Source of the DNA: JBOGCH01 sp051656645
Lineage (GTDB): Bacteria; Bacteroidota; Bacteroidia; Bacteroidales; Marinifilaceae
Reading direction: 5' to 3'
Length of the DNA stretch: 31,842 nt
Assembly: GCA_051656645.1 (NCBI GenBank)
Contig: JBOGCH010000024.1
Location: 1-31,842, forward strand
Position numbers and translations under genes: made by a program. Below the pieces are notes generated by a model. That model saw only the letters and a program-made list of their open reading frames with translations, was not told where the DNA came from and searched no databases. The first letter of the stretch is position 1. Each line of letters starts with the position of its first letter. Positions 8,402-15,673 of this stretch are shown here, piece by piece.

Positions 8402-8797
8402 ATGGCTTCAATATTTACCCGTATAGTAAATGGTGAGATTCCGAGCTATAAAGTTGCGGAAGACGAGAAATACTATGCATTTCTTGATATAGCACCATTG
8501 AAAAAAGGACATACGTTGGTAATTCCAAAACAAGAAACGGATTACTTGTTTGACTTAACAGATGAGGAATTAGCAGGCTTAATGGTATTTGCCAAGAAAG
8601 TTGCTAAGGCTATTGAACAGGTTGTTCCGTGTCAGCGCGTTGGTGTTGCTGTTTTGGGCTTAGATGTTCCGCATGCTCACGTACATTTGGTGCCTATGGA
8701 AAGCGGCAATGATTTGAATTTTGCCAATGCAAAACTAACTTTTAGTAAAGAGGAGATGCAAGCTTGCGCGCAAGCTATTGCTGATCATATTCAATAA
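8402..8797 (+). CDS. HIT-family nucleotide hydrolase
   Basis: 131 residues covering one histidine-triad domain. The triad HAHVHLVP lies at 91-98, with His93 the expected nucleophile. The family signatures IVNGEIPSYKV near the start and LDIAPLKKGHTLVIPK (28-43) are also present. HINT-type enzymes cleave nucleoside phosphoramidates and adenylated compounds in the cytoplasm. The true substrate in this lineage is not known. Bacterial HIT genes are commonly scattered next to housekeeping genes, as here behind greA. The gene ends directly at a strong terminator shared with the converging manC gene. Confidence 0.92.
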   Translation: MASIFTRIVNGEIPSYKVAEDEKYYAFLDIAPLKKGHTLVIPKQETDYLFDLTDEELAGLMVFAKKVAKAIEQVVPCQRVGVAVLGLDVPHAHVHLVPMESGNDLNFANAKLTFSKEEMQACAQAIADHIQ

Positions 8798-8802
8798 AAA
8801 AA

Positions 8803-8834
8803 CCTCGTTCCGTACTCCGGAGCGAGGTTTTTTT
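8803..8834. terminator. Bidirectional terminator between HIT gene and manC
   Basis: A 10-bp stem, 8803-8812 with 8818-8827 (one G-U), with A-runs before and seven Ts after. It can therefore end transcription from both sides of this convergent pair. The stem starts 5 bases after the HIT stop codon. Confidence 0.85.
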
Positions 8835-8849
8835 ATTCCTTTTAGTGGT

Positions 8850-9932
8850 TTATCTTTTTTTGTTGAGAAACTGTTTTTCAAACCGTTTTATTTTTTCTTC
8901 ATCGTTTCTATTACAAATCATAAGATAATTCTCTTTTTCGGCAACTATAATATTATCCATGCCTTGAATGACAACTAATTTAGGAGTATCGATATTGACA
9001 ATACAATTGGATGAATCTTGGAAATGAACGTCATCGCTGTTTGATGAGTTGTGATGTTCGTCCTGTATTGACTGCTCATGGAAAACATGCCACGTGCCCA
9101 TATCGGACCATCCGAAGTCACCTTTCAGTACATAAACATTCTGAGATCGCTCTAGGATACCAACATCCACGGATACGTTGTGACATTCACCGTAAATGGT
9201 GCGAATAAATTCAGCTTCATCGGGTTCATTAAGCTTTGAATTAGAGGTGAAAAGCATATGTACGTTGTACATATGTTGCTCAATCTCCTTGATTATATCC
9301 TCAACTCTCCAAACAAATATTCCGGCGTTCCAAAGAAACTCATTAGATTCATAAAATATTTGTGCTAATTCCGGACTAGGCTTTTCAGTAAATGTTTTTA
9401 CCTTGGAGATATGATGAGAATCGTCCTTTTTCTTAACCTGAATATAACCGTATTGTGTCTCTACACGAGTAGGTTCAATACCAATGGTAAGGAGTCCATG
9501 ATGCTCTTTAATATAATCTATCGCAGTTTGTAAATTAGCTAAATAAGCAATATCGTCAGAAATGAAATGATCTGACGGAATAACAACCATGATAGCATTT
9601 GGGTCTTTGAGTTGCAGTTTATATGCTGCATAGGCAATACAGGTAGCAGTATTACGCACACATGGCTCAACATAAATATTCTCTTCGGGAATCTCCGGAA
9701 TATGTTGTCGTGTAATGTCTTTGTAATCTTCGCCAGTAACAATAATAATTTGCTCTGGTTTAAATAGGTGAGCAACCCGTTCATAGCTTTGTCTGATAAA
9801 GCTTTTTCCGGTGTTTAAGATATCTAAAAACTGCTTTGGTTGACGGGTTCCGCTAACTGGCCAAAACCTATTACCAACTCCTCCTGCCATGATGACGCAA
9901 TAAACGCCTGAATACATTGAATTTTTATCCAT
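8850..9932 (-). CDS. manC: Mannose-1-phosphate guanylyltransferase
   Basis: 360 residues, the length of the single-domain GDP-mannose pyrophosphorylases that lack the C-terminal isomerase domain. The nucleotide-binding signature AGGVGNRFWPVSGTRQPKQF occupies 16-35. EPCVRNTA (89-96), VIPSDHFI (117-124), KTFTEKPSPE and the later FLWNAGIFVW and GWSDMGTW motifs complete the family pattern. The enzyme makes GDP-mannose from mannose-1-phosphate and GTP, feeding GDP-mannose and GDP-fucose for surface glycans. An internal Met at residue 6 is an alternative start. It stands alone on the minus strand, so it is not inside a capsule or LPS cluster here. Confidence 0.93.
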   Translation of the reverse strand: MDKNSMYSGVYCVIMAGGVGNRFWPVSGTRQPKQFLDILNTGKSFIRQSYERVAHLFKPEQIIIVTGEDYKDITRQHIPEIPEENIYVEPCVRNTATCIAYAAYKLQLKDPNAIMVVIPSDHFISDDIAYLANLQTAIDYIKEHHGLLTIGIEPTRVETQYGYIQVKKKDDSHHISKVKTFTEKPSPELAQIFYESNEFLWNAGIFVWRVEDIIKEIEQHMYNVHMLFTSNSKLNEPDEAEFIRTIYGECHNVSVDVGILERSQNVYVLKGDFGWSDMGTWHVFHEQSIQDEHHNSSNSDDVHFQDSSNCIVNIDTPKLVVIQGMDNIIVAEKENYLMICNRNDEEKIKRFEKQFLNKKR

Positions 9933-9994
9933 TATCCACGTGATAGTACATAATAATTTGATGGCAAGATAGGAATTATTCCACTTATAATTTA

Positions 9995-10002
9995 TATTTT
10001 TG
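9995..10002 (+). promoter_or_regulatory. Possible -7 element for the mlaEF operon
   Basis: TATTTTTG matches TAnnTTTG, about 120 bases before the mlaE ATG. No clear -33 box precedes it. Confidence 0.35.
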
Positions 10003-10087
10003 ATGAAAATTTATCTTGTCTGCGTATACATGGAAGTATAAATATTGTAGATATAGGTTAGTGCATACTAAATGCTTGACCTACAGA

Positions 10088-10117
10088 CAAACATAGATGA
10101 AGCAAAATTAATAACAA
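10088..10117 (-). promoter_or_regulatory. Probable manC promoter
   Basis: Read on the minus strand, TTG (10117-10115), a 19-base spacer and TATGTTTG (10095-10088) form a good -33/-7 promoter. The -33 box ends only five bases before the mlaE start codon. It predicts a manC leader of about 150 bases. Confidence 0.5.
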
Positions 10118-10121
10118 GCAC

Positions 10122-10859
10122 ATGAGGATCCTTTCTACCTTTGGTAAATATTTACTTTTTGTACGCCGGGGAATTGCAAAACCCGAGAAAATAGGTGTAT
10201 ATAGACGAGAATTAATAGCCGAATTTGAGAAACTGGGCCTAAACTCAATTTTGTTGGTGCTAATAATATCCTTTTTTATTGGTGCAGTATTAACATTACA
10301 GGCTGCCTATAATATGGATAACCCAATATATCCGAGGTACTTAATTAGCTTTCTTACGCGCGAAACCTTACTATTAGAGTTTTCATCTACAATTGTGAGT
10401 TTAATATTGGCGGGGAAGATAGGTAGTAATATTTCGTCAGAGATAGGTACTATGCGCATTACGGAGCAAATAGATGCTTTAGAGGTAATGGGCATAAACT
10501 CAGTAGCTTATTTGGTAATGCCTAAAGTTGTGGCGGGTTTTGTGATAAATCCGGTATTATATATTTTCAGTGTTTTTGTAGGGATTATTGGTGGTTTTAT
10601 TACAACCTGGGCCGGTGATATTGTAAATGCCGAAGACTTTGTTTATGGCTTGCATTTCTCTTTTAGAGAATATTATATTTGGTACTCCATAGTGAAAACA
10701 TTATTTTTTGCTTTTATCTTCACATCAATTCCCGCATTTTATGGATATTATGTTCAAGGAGGAGCTTTAGAGGTTGGTAAAGCGGGAACCAGAGCTGTAG
10801 TTGATAGTAGTATTGCTATATTAACAGTGAATTTAATCCTAACACAAATTATGTTGTAA
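10122..10859 (+). CDS. mlaE: MlaE-type lipid ABC transporter permease
   Basis: 245 residues, the usual MlaE length. It has an N-terminal amphipathic region and about five membrane helices (for example around 42-62, 88-103, 140-170, 195-215 and 230-243). The conserved cytoplasmic coupling segment LAGKIGSNISSEIGTMRITEQIDALEVMGIN is diagnostic. The protein is the inner-membrane permease of MCE/Mla systems that move phospholipids between the inner and outer membranes. The gene overlaps the ATPase gene by one base (TAATG), which implies translational coupling. No MCE-domain (MlaD) gene follows directly, so that subunit must be encoded elsewhere. Confidence 0.93.
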   Translation: MRILSTFGKYLLFVRRGIAKPEKIGVYRRELIAEFEKLGLNSILLVLIISFFIGAVLTLQAAYNMDNPIYPRYLISFLTRETLLLEFSSTIVSLILAGKIGSNISSEIGTMRITEQIDALEVMGINSVAYLVMPKVVAGFVINPVLYIFSVFVGIIGGFITTWAGDIVNAEDFVYGLHFSFREYYIWYSIVKTLFFAFIFTSIPAFYGYYVQGGALEVGKAGTRAVVDSSIAILTVNLILTQIML

Positions 10860-11611
10860 TGATTAGAGTAGAGAATGTATATAAATCCTTTGAGGGTAAA
10901 AATGTATTAAACGATATTACCACCGAGTTTGAAACCGGAAAAGTAAATCTGATTATTGGAAAAAGTGGTTCGGGAAAAACGGTATTGCTTAAATCATTAA
11001 TTGGTTTGCATGAGGTGGATAGTGGAAAAATATTCTTTGACGACGTTGAAGTTACAGCTCTTTCACGCTCACAAATGAAAAAAATACGTGAGCAAATAGG
11101 GATGGTATTTCAGGGCGGCGCATTGTTCGACTCACAGACGGTACTTGAAAATGTAATGTTCCCATTGGAGATGTTTACAAGCATGTCTAAGGAGGAAAAG
11201 TTGGAAAGGGCCATGAGCTGCTTAAAACGAGTAAATTTGTCGAGTGCTGAGAATTTATATCCCGATGAGATAAGTGGTGGTATGAAAAAACGTGTTGCCA
11301 TTGCTCGTGCCATTGTATTAAAACCTAAATATCTGTTTTGCGATGAACCTAACTCAGGGCTAGATCCTGTAACCTCAGTGGTTATTGATAATCTAATCCG
11401 CGAAATTACACATGAGTATGGTATGACAACCATAGTCAACACACACGACATGAATTCAGTATTGGAAATTGGTGAAAAAATAGTTTTCATTTACGAAGGT
11501 AGAAAAGAGTGGGAGGGCGATAATACGGAGGTATATAGAACAAATAATAAACCTCTCAACGAATTCATGTTCTCAAATGCGTTATTTGAGAGACTAAAAC
11601 AATGTTTTTAA
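10859..11611 (+). CDS. mlaF: MlaF-type lipid ABC transporter ATPase
   Basis: 250 residues with all ABC ATPase motifs: Walker A GKSGSGKT (34-41), Q-loop Gln85 in MVFQGGALFDS, signature SGGMKKRVAIARA (139-151), Walker B YLFCDEP with Asp162/Glu163, D-loop SGLDP and switch His196 in NTHDM. The GGALFDSxTVxENVxFPL segment and SGGMKKR signature are typical of the MlaF/Ttg2A lipid-transport group. It powers the MlaE permease, whose stop codon overlaps its start. The following lipoprotein gene begins 18 bases later and is probably in the same operon. Confidence 0.94.
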   Translation: MIRVENVYKSFEGKNVLNDITTEFETGKVNLIIGKSGSGKTVLLKSLIGLHEVDSGKIFFDDVEVTALSRSQMKKIREQIGMVFQGGALFDSQTVLENVMFPLEMFTSMSKEEKLERAMSCLKRVNLSSAENLYPDEISGGMKKRVAIARAIVLKPKYLFCDEPNSGLDPVTSVVIDNLIREITHEYGMTTIVNTHDMNSVLEIGEKIVFIYEGRKEWEGDNTEVYRTNNKPLNEFMFSNALFERLKQCF

Positions 11612-11629
11612 TAGAAAATAGAAATCAAT

Positions 11630-12469
11630 ATGAAAGTTGGAAAACTTTTAATTTTATTATTTGCGATTCTACTATTTGATAGTTGCAATAAACAACAAGT
11701 TCCACTATCTGAGGAGCAGTTTAAGAACTTACTGATTGATATACACAGAGCCGATGCAACATTGGGTACTGTGCGTAATAATAGTTCCTTTGAGGAGGGA
11801 AAAAACTATGAATATTACAACTCAATATTTGCTAAGTATAATATTGACAGAGCTGAGTTTGATTCATGTATGATTTTCTACACGGCAAAGAACAAGCGTT
11901 TCTCTAAAATGTACGATCAAGTCATTGACAGTTTGAATAAGGAGTTATCTGCAGCGGAAATAATTATGCGTCAGCTAAAGATAAACGACTCATTGGAATA
12001 TTTTATAATTCCCGATACGTTAAACTTTGATTGGTGCTATAAATATGTGGATTTAGAAATAGACAGTCTTGAAAGTGGACTTTATAAATTCTCAACCACA
12101 TTAAAATTCGATAGCATTGATAGAGGTAAGAATAACAAAATTGAAGCGTGGTTCCTTACAGAAGATAGGACAGATACATTGCGTGTTAGAGATGTGCGTG
12201 TTACTAACGATACAATTCGACGTAATTACAGTTGGCAACAATACATAGATAGTACCTATACTGTTTTACAAATGCGTTATGTTGTTTGTGACGGGATTGA
12301 TACACTAAAAAAACGTTCAGCCCGCTCATGGGATTCGCACCTTTTCCGTCCATACATTTCACGTAAAACGGAGGAACGCTTACAGAAAGAGTTAGAATAC
12401 CGTAAGCGTGAAAACGACCGAAAAAAAGAGGTTGAGAAACAAAAAAGCAGAACTGCTAATAGAAAGTAA
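11630..12469 (+). CDS. DUF4296-domain lipoprotein
   Basis: 279 residues. The signal ends in the lipobox FDSC with lipidated Cys19. Residues about 25-110 (LSEEQFKNLLIDIHRADATLG...YNSIFAKYNIDRAEFDSCMIFYTAKNKRFSKMYDQVIDSLN) match the DUF4296 family, which is confined to Bacteroidota and has no known function. The central part is rich in beta strands. The last 40 residues are highly charged (KTEERLQKELEYRKRENDRKKEVEKQK) and probably form a helix. It sits 18 bases after mlaF and 14 bases before a small conserved gene, so an envelope role linked to the lipid transporter is possible but unproven. Confidence 0.8.
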   Translation: MKVGKLLILLFAILLFDSCNKQQVPLSEEQFKNLLIDIHRADATLGTVRNNSSFEEGKNYEYYNSIFAKYNIDRAEFDSCMIFYTAKNKRFSKMYDQVIDSLNKELSAAEIIMRQLKINDSLEYFIIPDTLNFDWCYKYVDLEIDSLESGLYKFSTTLKFDSIDRGKNNKIEAWFLTEDRTDTLRVRDVRVTNDTIRRNYSWQQYIDSTYTVLQMRYVVCDGIDTLKKRSARSWDSHLFRPYISRKTEERLQKELEYRKRENDRKKEVEKQKSRTANRK

Positions 12470-12483
12470 AACAAAAACGTAAA

Positions 12484-12813
12484 ATGAGACGAATAGGCGC
12501 GCACTATATCTTTTTACCGGGCTGTCAATTTCAAAAAGGCGGTTACGCAGAGTTCTCAAACAATAAAATAACCATGTGTCAGCATGCTATAACCGATAAA
12601 GAGATAGCCGGATTAGAGTTTTATGGTGGTTTACTAATCACTGCTGAGGCTGCGAGATATTTGGCTCAACAAGCGCATCCTTGTGACATTAAACAAGTTT
12701 TGAGCCGGTTTTATAGCCAATGTCATGACATTAGCGGTTTTGCAACTATTGGCGGAATTGATTTCGTTTCATTATCAAGCACACCCACAATGGTAATTAA
12801 TTATTTTCGATAA
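12484..12813 (+). CDS. Small conserved hypothetical protein
   Basis: 109 residues, cytoplasmic by sequence: no signal peptide or membrane helix. Sequence elements include IGAHYIFLPGCQFQKGGYAEF near the start and GLEFYGGLLITAEAARYLAQQAH in the middle. I do not recognise a named family. The arrangement fits a small alpha/beta protein. It follows the DUF4296 gene by 14 bases in the same direction, which supports it as a real gene of that operon. The 127 bases after it, up to gpmI, hold no clear terminator or promoter. Confidence 0.65.
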   Translation: MRRIGAHYIFLPGCQFQKGGYAEFSNNKITMCQHAITDKEIAGLEFYGGLLITAEAARYLAQQAHPCDIKQVLSRFYSQCHDISGFATIGGIDFVSLSSTPTMVINYFR

Positions 12814-12939
12814 CTAAGTTTAAATATTAGTAATAGAGAAATAATGAACCTTGAGGGATGAAAAACGTAACTTATTGGTTGTAACCAGTTGAATAATAGA
12901 AAAGTAATTATATAATAGATTGAAATTTAAAAAGCAATT

Positions 12940-14460
12940 ATGAGAAAAGTTTTATTGATGATTCTTGATGGTTGGGGACTAGGAAACCATGAGAAGTCGG
13001 ATGTTATTTCAAGTACACCAACACCCGTAATGACAGGTTTAGAAAAAAACTACCCTTTTTCCAAGTTGTATACGAGTGGCGAAAACGTAGGTTTACCTGA
13101 TGGACAAATGGGTAACTCTGAAGTAGGACATATTAATATTGGTGCAGGACGTGTGGTATACCAGGATCTTGTTCGTATTAATAAAGCATGTCGTGAAAAC
13201 ACTATTTTACAAAACGACGAAATTGTAAAAGCTTTTACTTACGCTAAAGAAAACGGTAAGCAAGTACACTTTATGGGTCTTGTTTCTAATGGTGGAGTAC
13301 ACAGTTCTTTAGAGCACTTAGAAAAACTATGTGACGTAGCTAAGACGTACGAGATTGAAAATACATTTGTTCATTGCTTCATGGACGGACGTGACACTGA
13401 CCCTAAAAGTGGTTTAGGTTTCCTTAAGGATCTTGAAGGAGCAATGGCTAAAACTACAGGAAAAATTGCATCTGTAATTGGTCGTTACTACGCTATGGAC
13501 CGCGATAACCGTTGGGAACGTGTAAAAGAAGCTTATGATTTAATGGTAAAAGGTACCGGAATCCATGCTACTGATGTTGTTAAAGCTGTAGAGGAATCAT
13601 ATGCTGAAGGTGTTACCGATGAGTTCATCAAACCAATAGCTCACGTTGATGCTGACGGAAAACCAATGGGATTAATCCAAGAAGGTGATATGGTTATTTT
13701 CTTCAACTATCGTAATGACCGTGCTAAAGAGTTAACTATTGCTTTAACACAAAAAGATATGCCAGAAGAGGGAATGCACACAATTCCATTGTACTTCTGC
13801 ACTATGACTCCTTACGATGCTAAGTTTACAGGTCTTCACATTCTTTTCGATAAACAAAATGTGGAAGATACACTTGGTGAAGTAATTGCTAATGCAGGTT
13901 ACAGCCAATTACGTATTGCTGAAACTGAGAAATACGCGCACGTTACTTTCTTCTTTAACGGAGGACGTGAAGAGCCATTCAAAAATGAAAAACGTATCCT
14001 TGTATCATCTCCAAAAGTTGCTACTTACGATTTACAACCTGAAATGTCAGCTCCCGAAGTTACAGAAAAATTAATCAACGATATCAAAACAGAAGGTCAA
14101 GACTTTATCTGTTTAAATTTCGCTAACTGTGACATGGTGGGACACACTGGAATCTATCCAGCAATTCAGAAAGCCGTACAAACAGTTGACACTTGCGTAG
14201 GTGAGATTGTTGATGTTTGTAAAGAATACGGATATGACGTAATTATTATTGCTGACCACGGTAACGCTGATAACGCTGTTAACGCCGATGGTTCGCCAAA
14301 TACCGCTCACTCTTTAAATCCGGTTCCTTTTATCTGGGTAACCGATCAAAAAGACAAGCACGTACATGATGGCGTATTGGCCGATGTTGCTCCTACTATT
14401 TTGAAAATTATGGGACTTCAACAACCGGCAGATATGACTGGAAAATCGTTAATCGACTAA
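12940..14460 (+). CDS. gpmI: 2,3-bisphosphoglycerate-independent phosphoglycerate mutase
   Basis: 506 residues, normal for the cofactor-independent enzyme. The alkaline-phosphatase-like fold shows metal ligand Asp10 in LMILDGWG and the phosphorylated nucleophile Ser61 in QMGNSEVGH. The inserted phosphotransferase domain carries HCFMDGRDTDP and GRYYAMDRDNRW. The second metal-site segments are NFANCDMVGHTG and IIIADHGNADN. It interconverts 3- and 2-phosphoglycerate in glycolysis using two manganese ions. Codon use is strongly biased toward CGT, GGT, AAC and TTC, unlike the flanking hypothetical genes, as expected for an abundant protein. It ends at the hairpin at 14485-14513. Confidence 0.97.
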   Translation: MRKVLLMILDGWGLGNHEKSDVISSTPTPVMTGLEKNYPFSKLYTSGENVGLPDGQMGNSEVGHINIGAGRVVYQDLVRINKACRENTILQNDEIVKAFTYAKENGKQVHFMGLVSNGGVHSSLEHLEKLCDVAKTYEIENTFVHCFMDGRDTDPKSGLGFLKDLEGAMAKTTGKIASVIGRYYAMDRDNRWERVKEAYDLMVKGTGIHATDVVKAVEESYAEGVTDEFIKPIAHVDADGKPMGLIQEGDMVIFFNYRNDRAKELTIALTQKDMPEEGMHTIPLYFCTMTPYDAKFTGLHILFDKQNVEDTLGEVIANAGYSQLRIAETEKYAHVTFFFNGGREEPFKNEKRILVSSPKVATYDLQPEMSAPEVTEKLINDIKTEGQDFICLNFANCDMVGHTGIYPAIQKAVQTVDTCVGEIVDVCKEYGYDVIIIADHGNADNAVNADGSPNTAHSLNPVPFIWVTDQKDKHVHDGVLADVAPTILKIMGLQQPADMTGKSLID

Positions 14461-14484
14461 GATTAATCTTTAAATAAACAAAGT

Positions 14485-14527
14485 GAAGGGGGCTTCAATA
14501 TGAAGAACCCTTCCTTTATTATTCTTT
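14485..14527 (+). terminator. Terminator after gpmI
   Basis: A two-part stem: GAAGGG (14485-14490) with CCCTTC (14508-14513), a GG/AA internal loop, then CTTC (14493-14496) with GAAG (14502-14505) around a 5-nt loop. A T-rich tail (CTTTATTATTCTTTTTT) follows. Confidence 0.75.
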
Positions 14528-14548
14528 TTTATAATCACCAAATATACT

Positions 14549-15133
14549 ATGATTCAGATAGACGACACATTGATAAGTTTTGACATCTTTGAAAAACTAT
14601 TTAGTTGCGATCTTGCCTCGTGCAAGGGTGTTTGTTGTATTGAGGGCGACTCCGGCGCTCCTTTAGAGGAGAGCGAATTGCAGGAAATTGCCGATAACTA
14701 CGAGCAAATAAAACCTTACATGAAACCGGAAGGCATCTCAGCGATAGAAACTCACGGCTATGGCGAAATTGACAGTGATGGCGACCTTGTAACACCTTTA
14801 ATTAACGGTGTAGAGTGTGCTTATGCTATTGAAGAAAATGGTAGTTGCTGGTGTGCTATTGAAAAAGCATGGTATGAAGGCAAATGTAGTTTCCGTAAAC
14901 CTATATCATGTCACCTTTATCCTATACGTATAACTAAATATACAGAGTTCGAAGCCGTGAACTATAATAAATGGTCCATTTGTAAATGTGCCCTTGCTAA
15001 AGGGAAAAAAGAGCATATGCCCGTTTATAAGTTCCTAAAAGAACCTCTAATTCGTAAATATGGCGAAGATTGGTATAAGCAGTTAGAAGTTGTGGCTCAG
15101 GAGATTGAGGCAGGAAGAATAGAAACTCGCTAA
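14549..15133 (+). CDS. DUF3109 cysteine-rich protein
   Basis: 194 residues, cytoplasmic. The N-terminal motif SCDLASCKGVCC (Cys20, Cys25, Cys29, Cys30) is followed by CAYAI, SCWC, KCSFRKPISCHLYPIR and WSICKCA. This gives about twelve cysteines arranged like metal or iron-sulfur ligands. The pattern matches the DUF3109 family of Bacteroidota, related to the YkgJ-type zinc/iron-chelating CxxxCxxC group. The biochemical role is unknown. It lies alone between the gpmI terminator and the tRNA promoter, and ends about 30 bases before that promoter begins. Confidence 0.85.
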   Translation: MIQIDDTLISFDIFEKLFSCDLASCKGVCCIEGDSGAPLEESELQEIADNYEQIKPYMKPEGISAIETHGYGEIDSDGDLVTPLINGVECAYAIEENGSCWCAIEKAWYEGKCSFRKPISCHLYPIRITKYTEFEAVNYNKWSICKCALAKGKKEHMPVYKFLKEPLIRKYGEDWYKQLEVVAQEIEAGRIETR

Positions 15134-15161
15134 AAAAAGATTACTTTTTTCTCGAAAATGC

Positions 15162-15192
15162 TTGCAAAGAAGGATTAAACACCATATATTTG
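15162..15192 (+). promoter_or_regulatory. Promoter of the tRNA-His/Asn cluster
   Basis: TTG (15162-15164), a 20-base spacer and TATATTTG (15185-15192), followed by CA, fit the Bacteroidota housekeeping promoter. Initiation is expected near 15199, about 13 bases before the first tRNA. Confidence 0.75.
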
Positions 15193-15211
15193 CATCGCAA
15201 AAGAGCAAAAT

Positions 15212-15286
15212 GGTGGATGTAGCTCAGTTGGTTAGAGCGTTGGATTGTGGTTCCAAAGGTCGCCGGTTCGAAACCGGTCTTTCACC
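15212..15286 (+). tRNA. tRNA-His (GTG), first copy
   Basis: The cloverleaf is complete, with D stem GCTC/GAGC, anticodon stem TTGGA/TCCAA and anticodon GTG at 15247-15249. G at 15212 serves as the extra G-1 and pairs with discriminator C73 (15286), the histidine identity element. The acceptor stem has a T-T mismatch at pair 6-67, and the T stem has a G-T pair at 49-65. No CCA is encoded. Confidence 0.95.
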
Positions 15287-15295
15287 CTAATAGAT

Positions 15296-15369
15296 TCCTT
15301 AGTAGCTCAGTTGGTTAGAGCGGCGGACTGTTAATCCGTAGGTCGTAGGTTCAAGTCCTACCTGAGGAG
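15296..15369 (+). tRNA. tRNA-Asn (GTT), first copy
   Basis: A 74-nt cloverleaf: acceptor TCCTTAG/CTGAGGA with one T-G pair, D stem GCTC/GAGC, anticodon stem GCGGA/TCCGT, loop CTGTTAA with anticodon GTT, T stem GTAGG/CCTAC, discriminator G. No CCA is encoded. Confidence 0.95.
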
Positions 15370-15390
15370 CTTTTTAAAAACTTTTGCAAT

Positions 15391-15465
15391 GGTGGATGTA
15401 GCTCAGTTGGTTAGAGCGTTGGATTGTGGTTCCAAAGGTCGCCGGTTCGAAACCGGTCTTTCACC
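15391..15465 (+). tRNA. tRNA-His (GTG), second copy
   Basis: Identical in sequence to the copy at 15212-15286, including G-1, C73 and the acceptor T-T mismatch. Confidence 0.95.
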
Positions 15466-15474
15466 CTAATAAAT

Positions 15475-15548
15475 TCCTTAGTAGCTCAGTTGGTTAGAGC
15501 GGCGGACTGTTAATCCGTAGGTCGTAGGTTCAAGTCCTACCTGAGGAG
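15475..15548 (+). tRNA. tRNA-Asn (GTT), second copy
   Basis: Identical in sequence to the copy at 15296-15369. It is followed two bases later by the cluster terminator. Confidence 0.95.
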
Positions 15549-15550
15549 CG

Positions 15551-15581
15551 AAAGCGGATACCGAAAGGTGTCCGCTTTTTT
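15551..15581 (+). terminator. Terminator of the tRNA cluster
   Basis: AAAGCGGATACC (15551-15562) pairs with GGTGTCCGCTTT (15567-15578) through a stable GAAA tetraloop, with one G-U pair, followed by more Ts. Confidence 0.9.
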
Positions 15582-15673
15582 GTTTTGTGTTTTTTGGTCA
15601 TGTGATTGCAAATGGTGTTGATAAGTGTTAATTTTACCAGTTATAATTACCATTTAATAAATAATAGCTAACA

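Larger units (their letters stand above)
15212..15549 (+). repeat. Tandem duplication of a tRNA-His/tRNA-Asn pair
   Basis: The block 15212-15370 is repeated at 15391-15549 with a single difference (G at 15293, A at 15472, both in the spacer between tRNAs). The repeat period is 179 bases. The spacer after the first Asn copy (15371-15390) is not duplicated. Confidence 0.95.
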
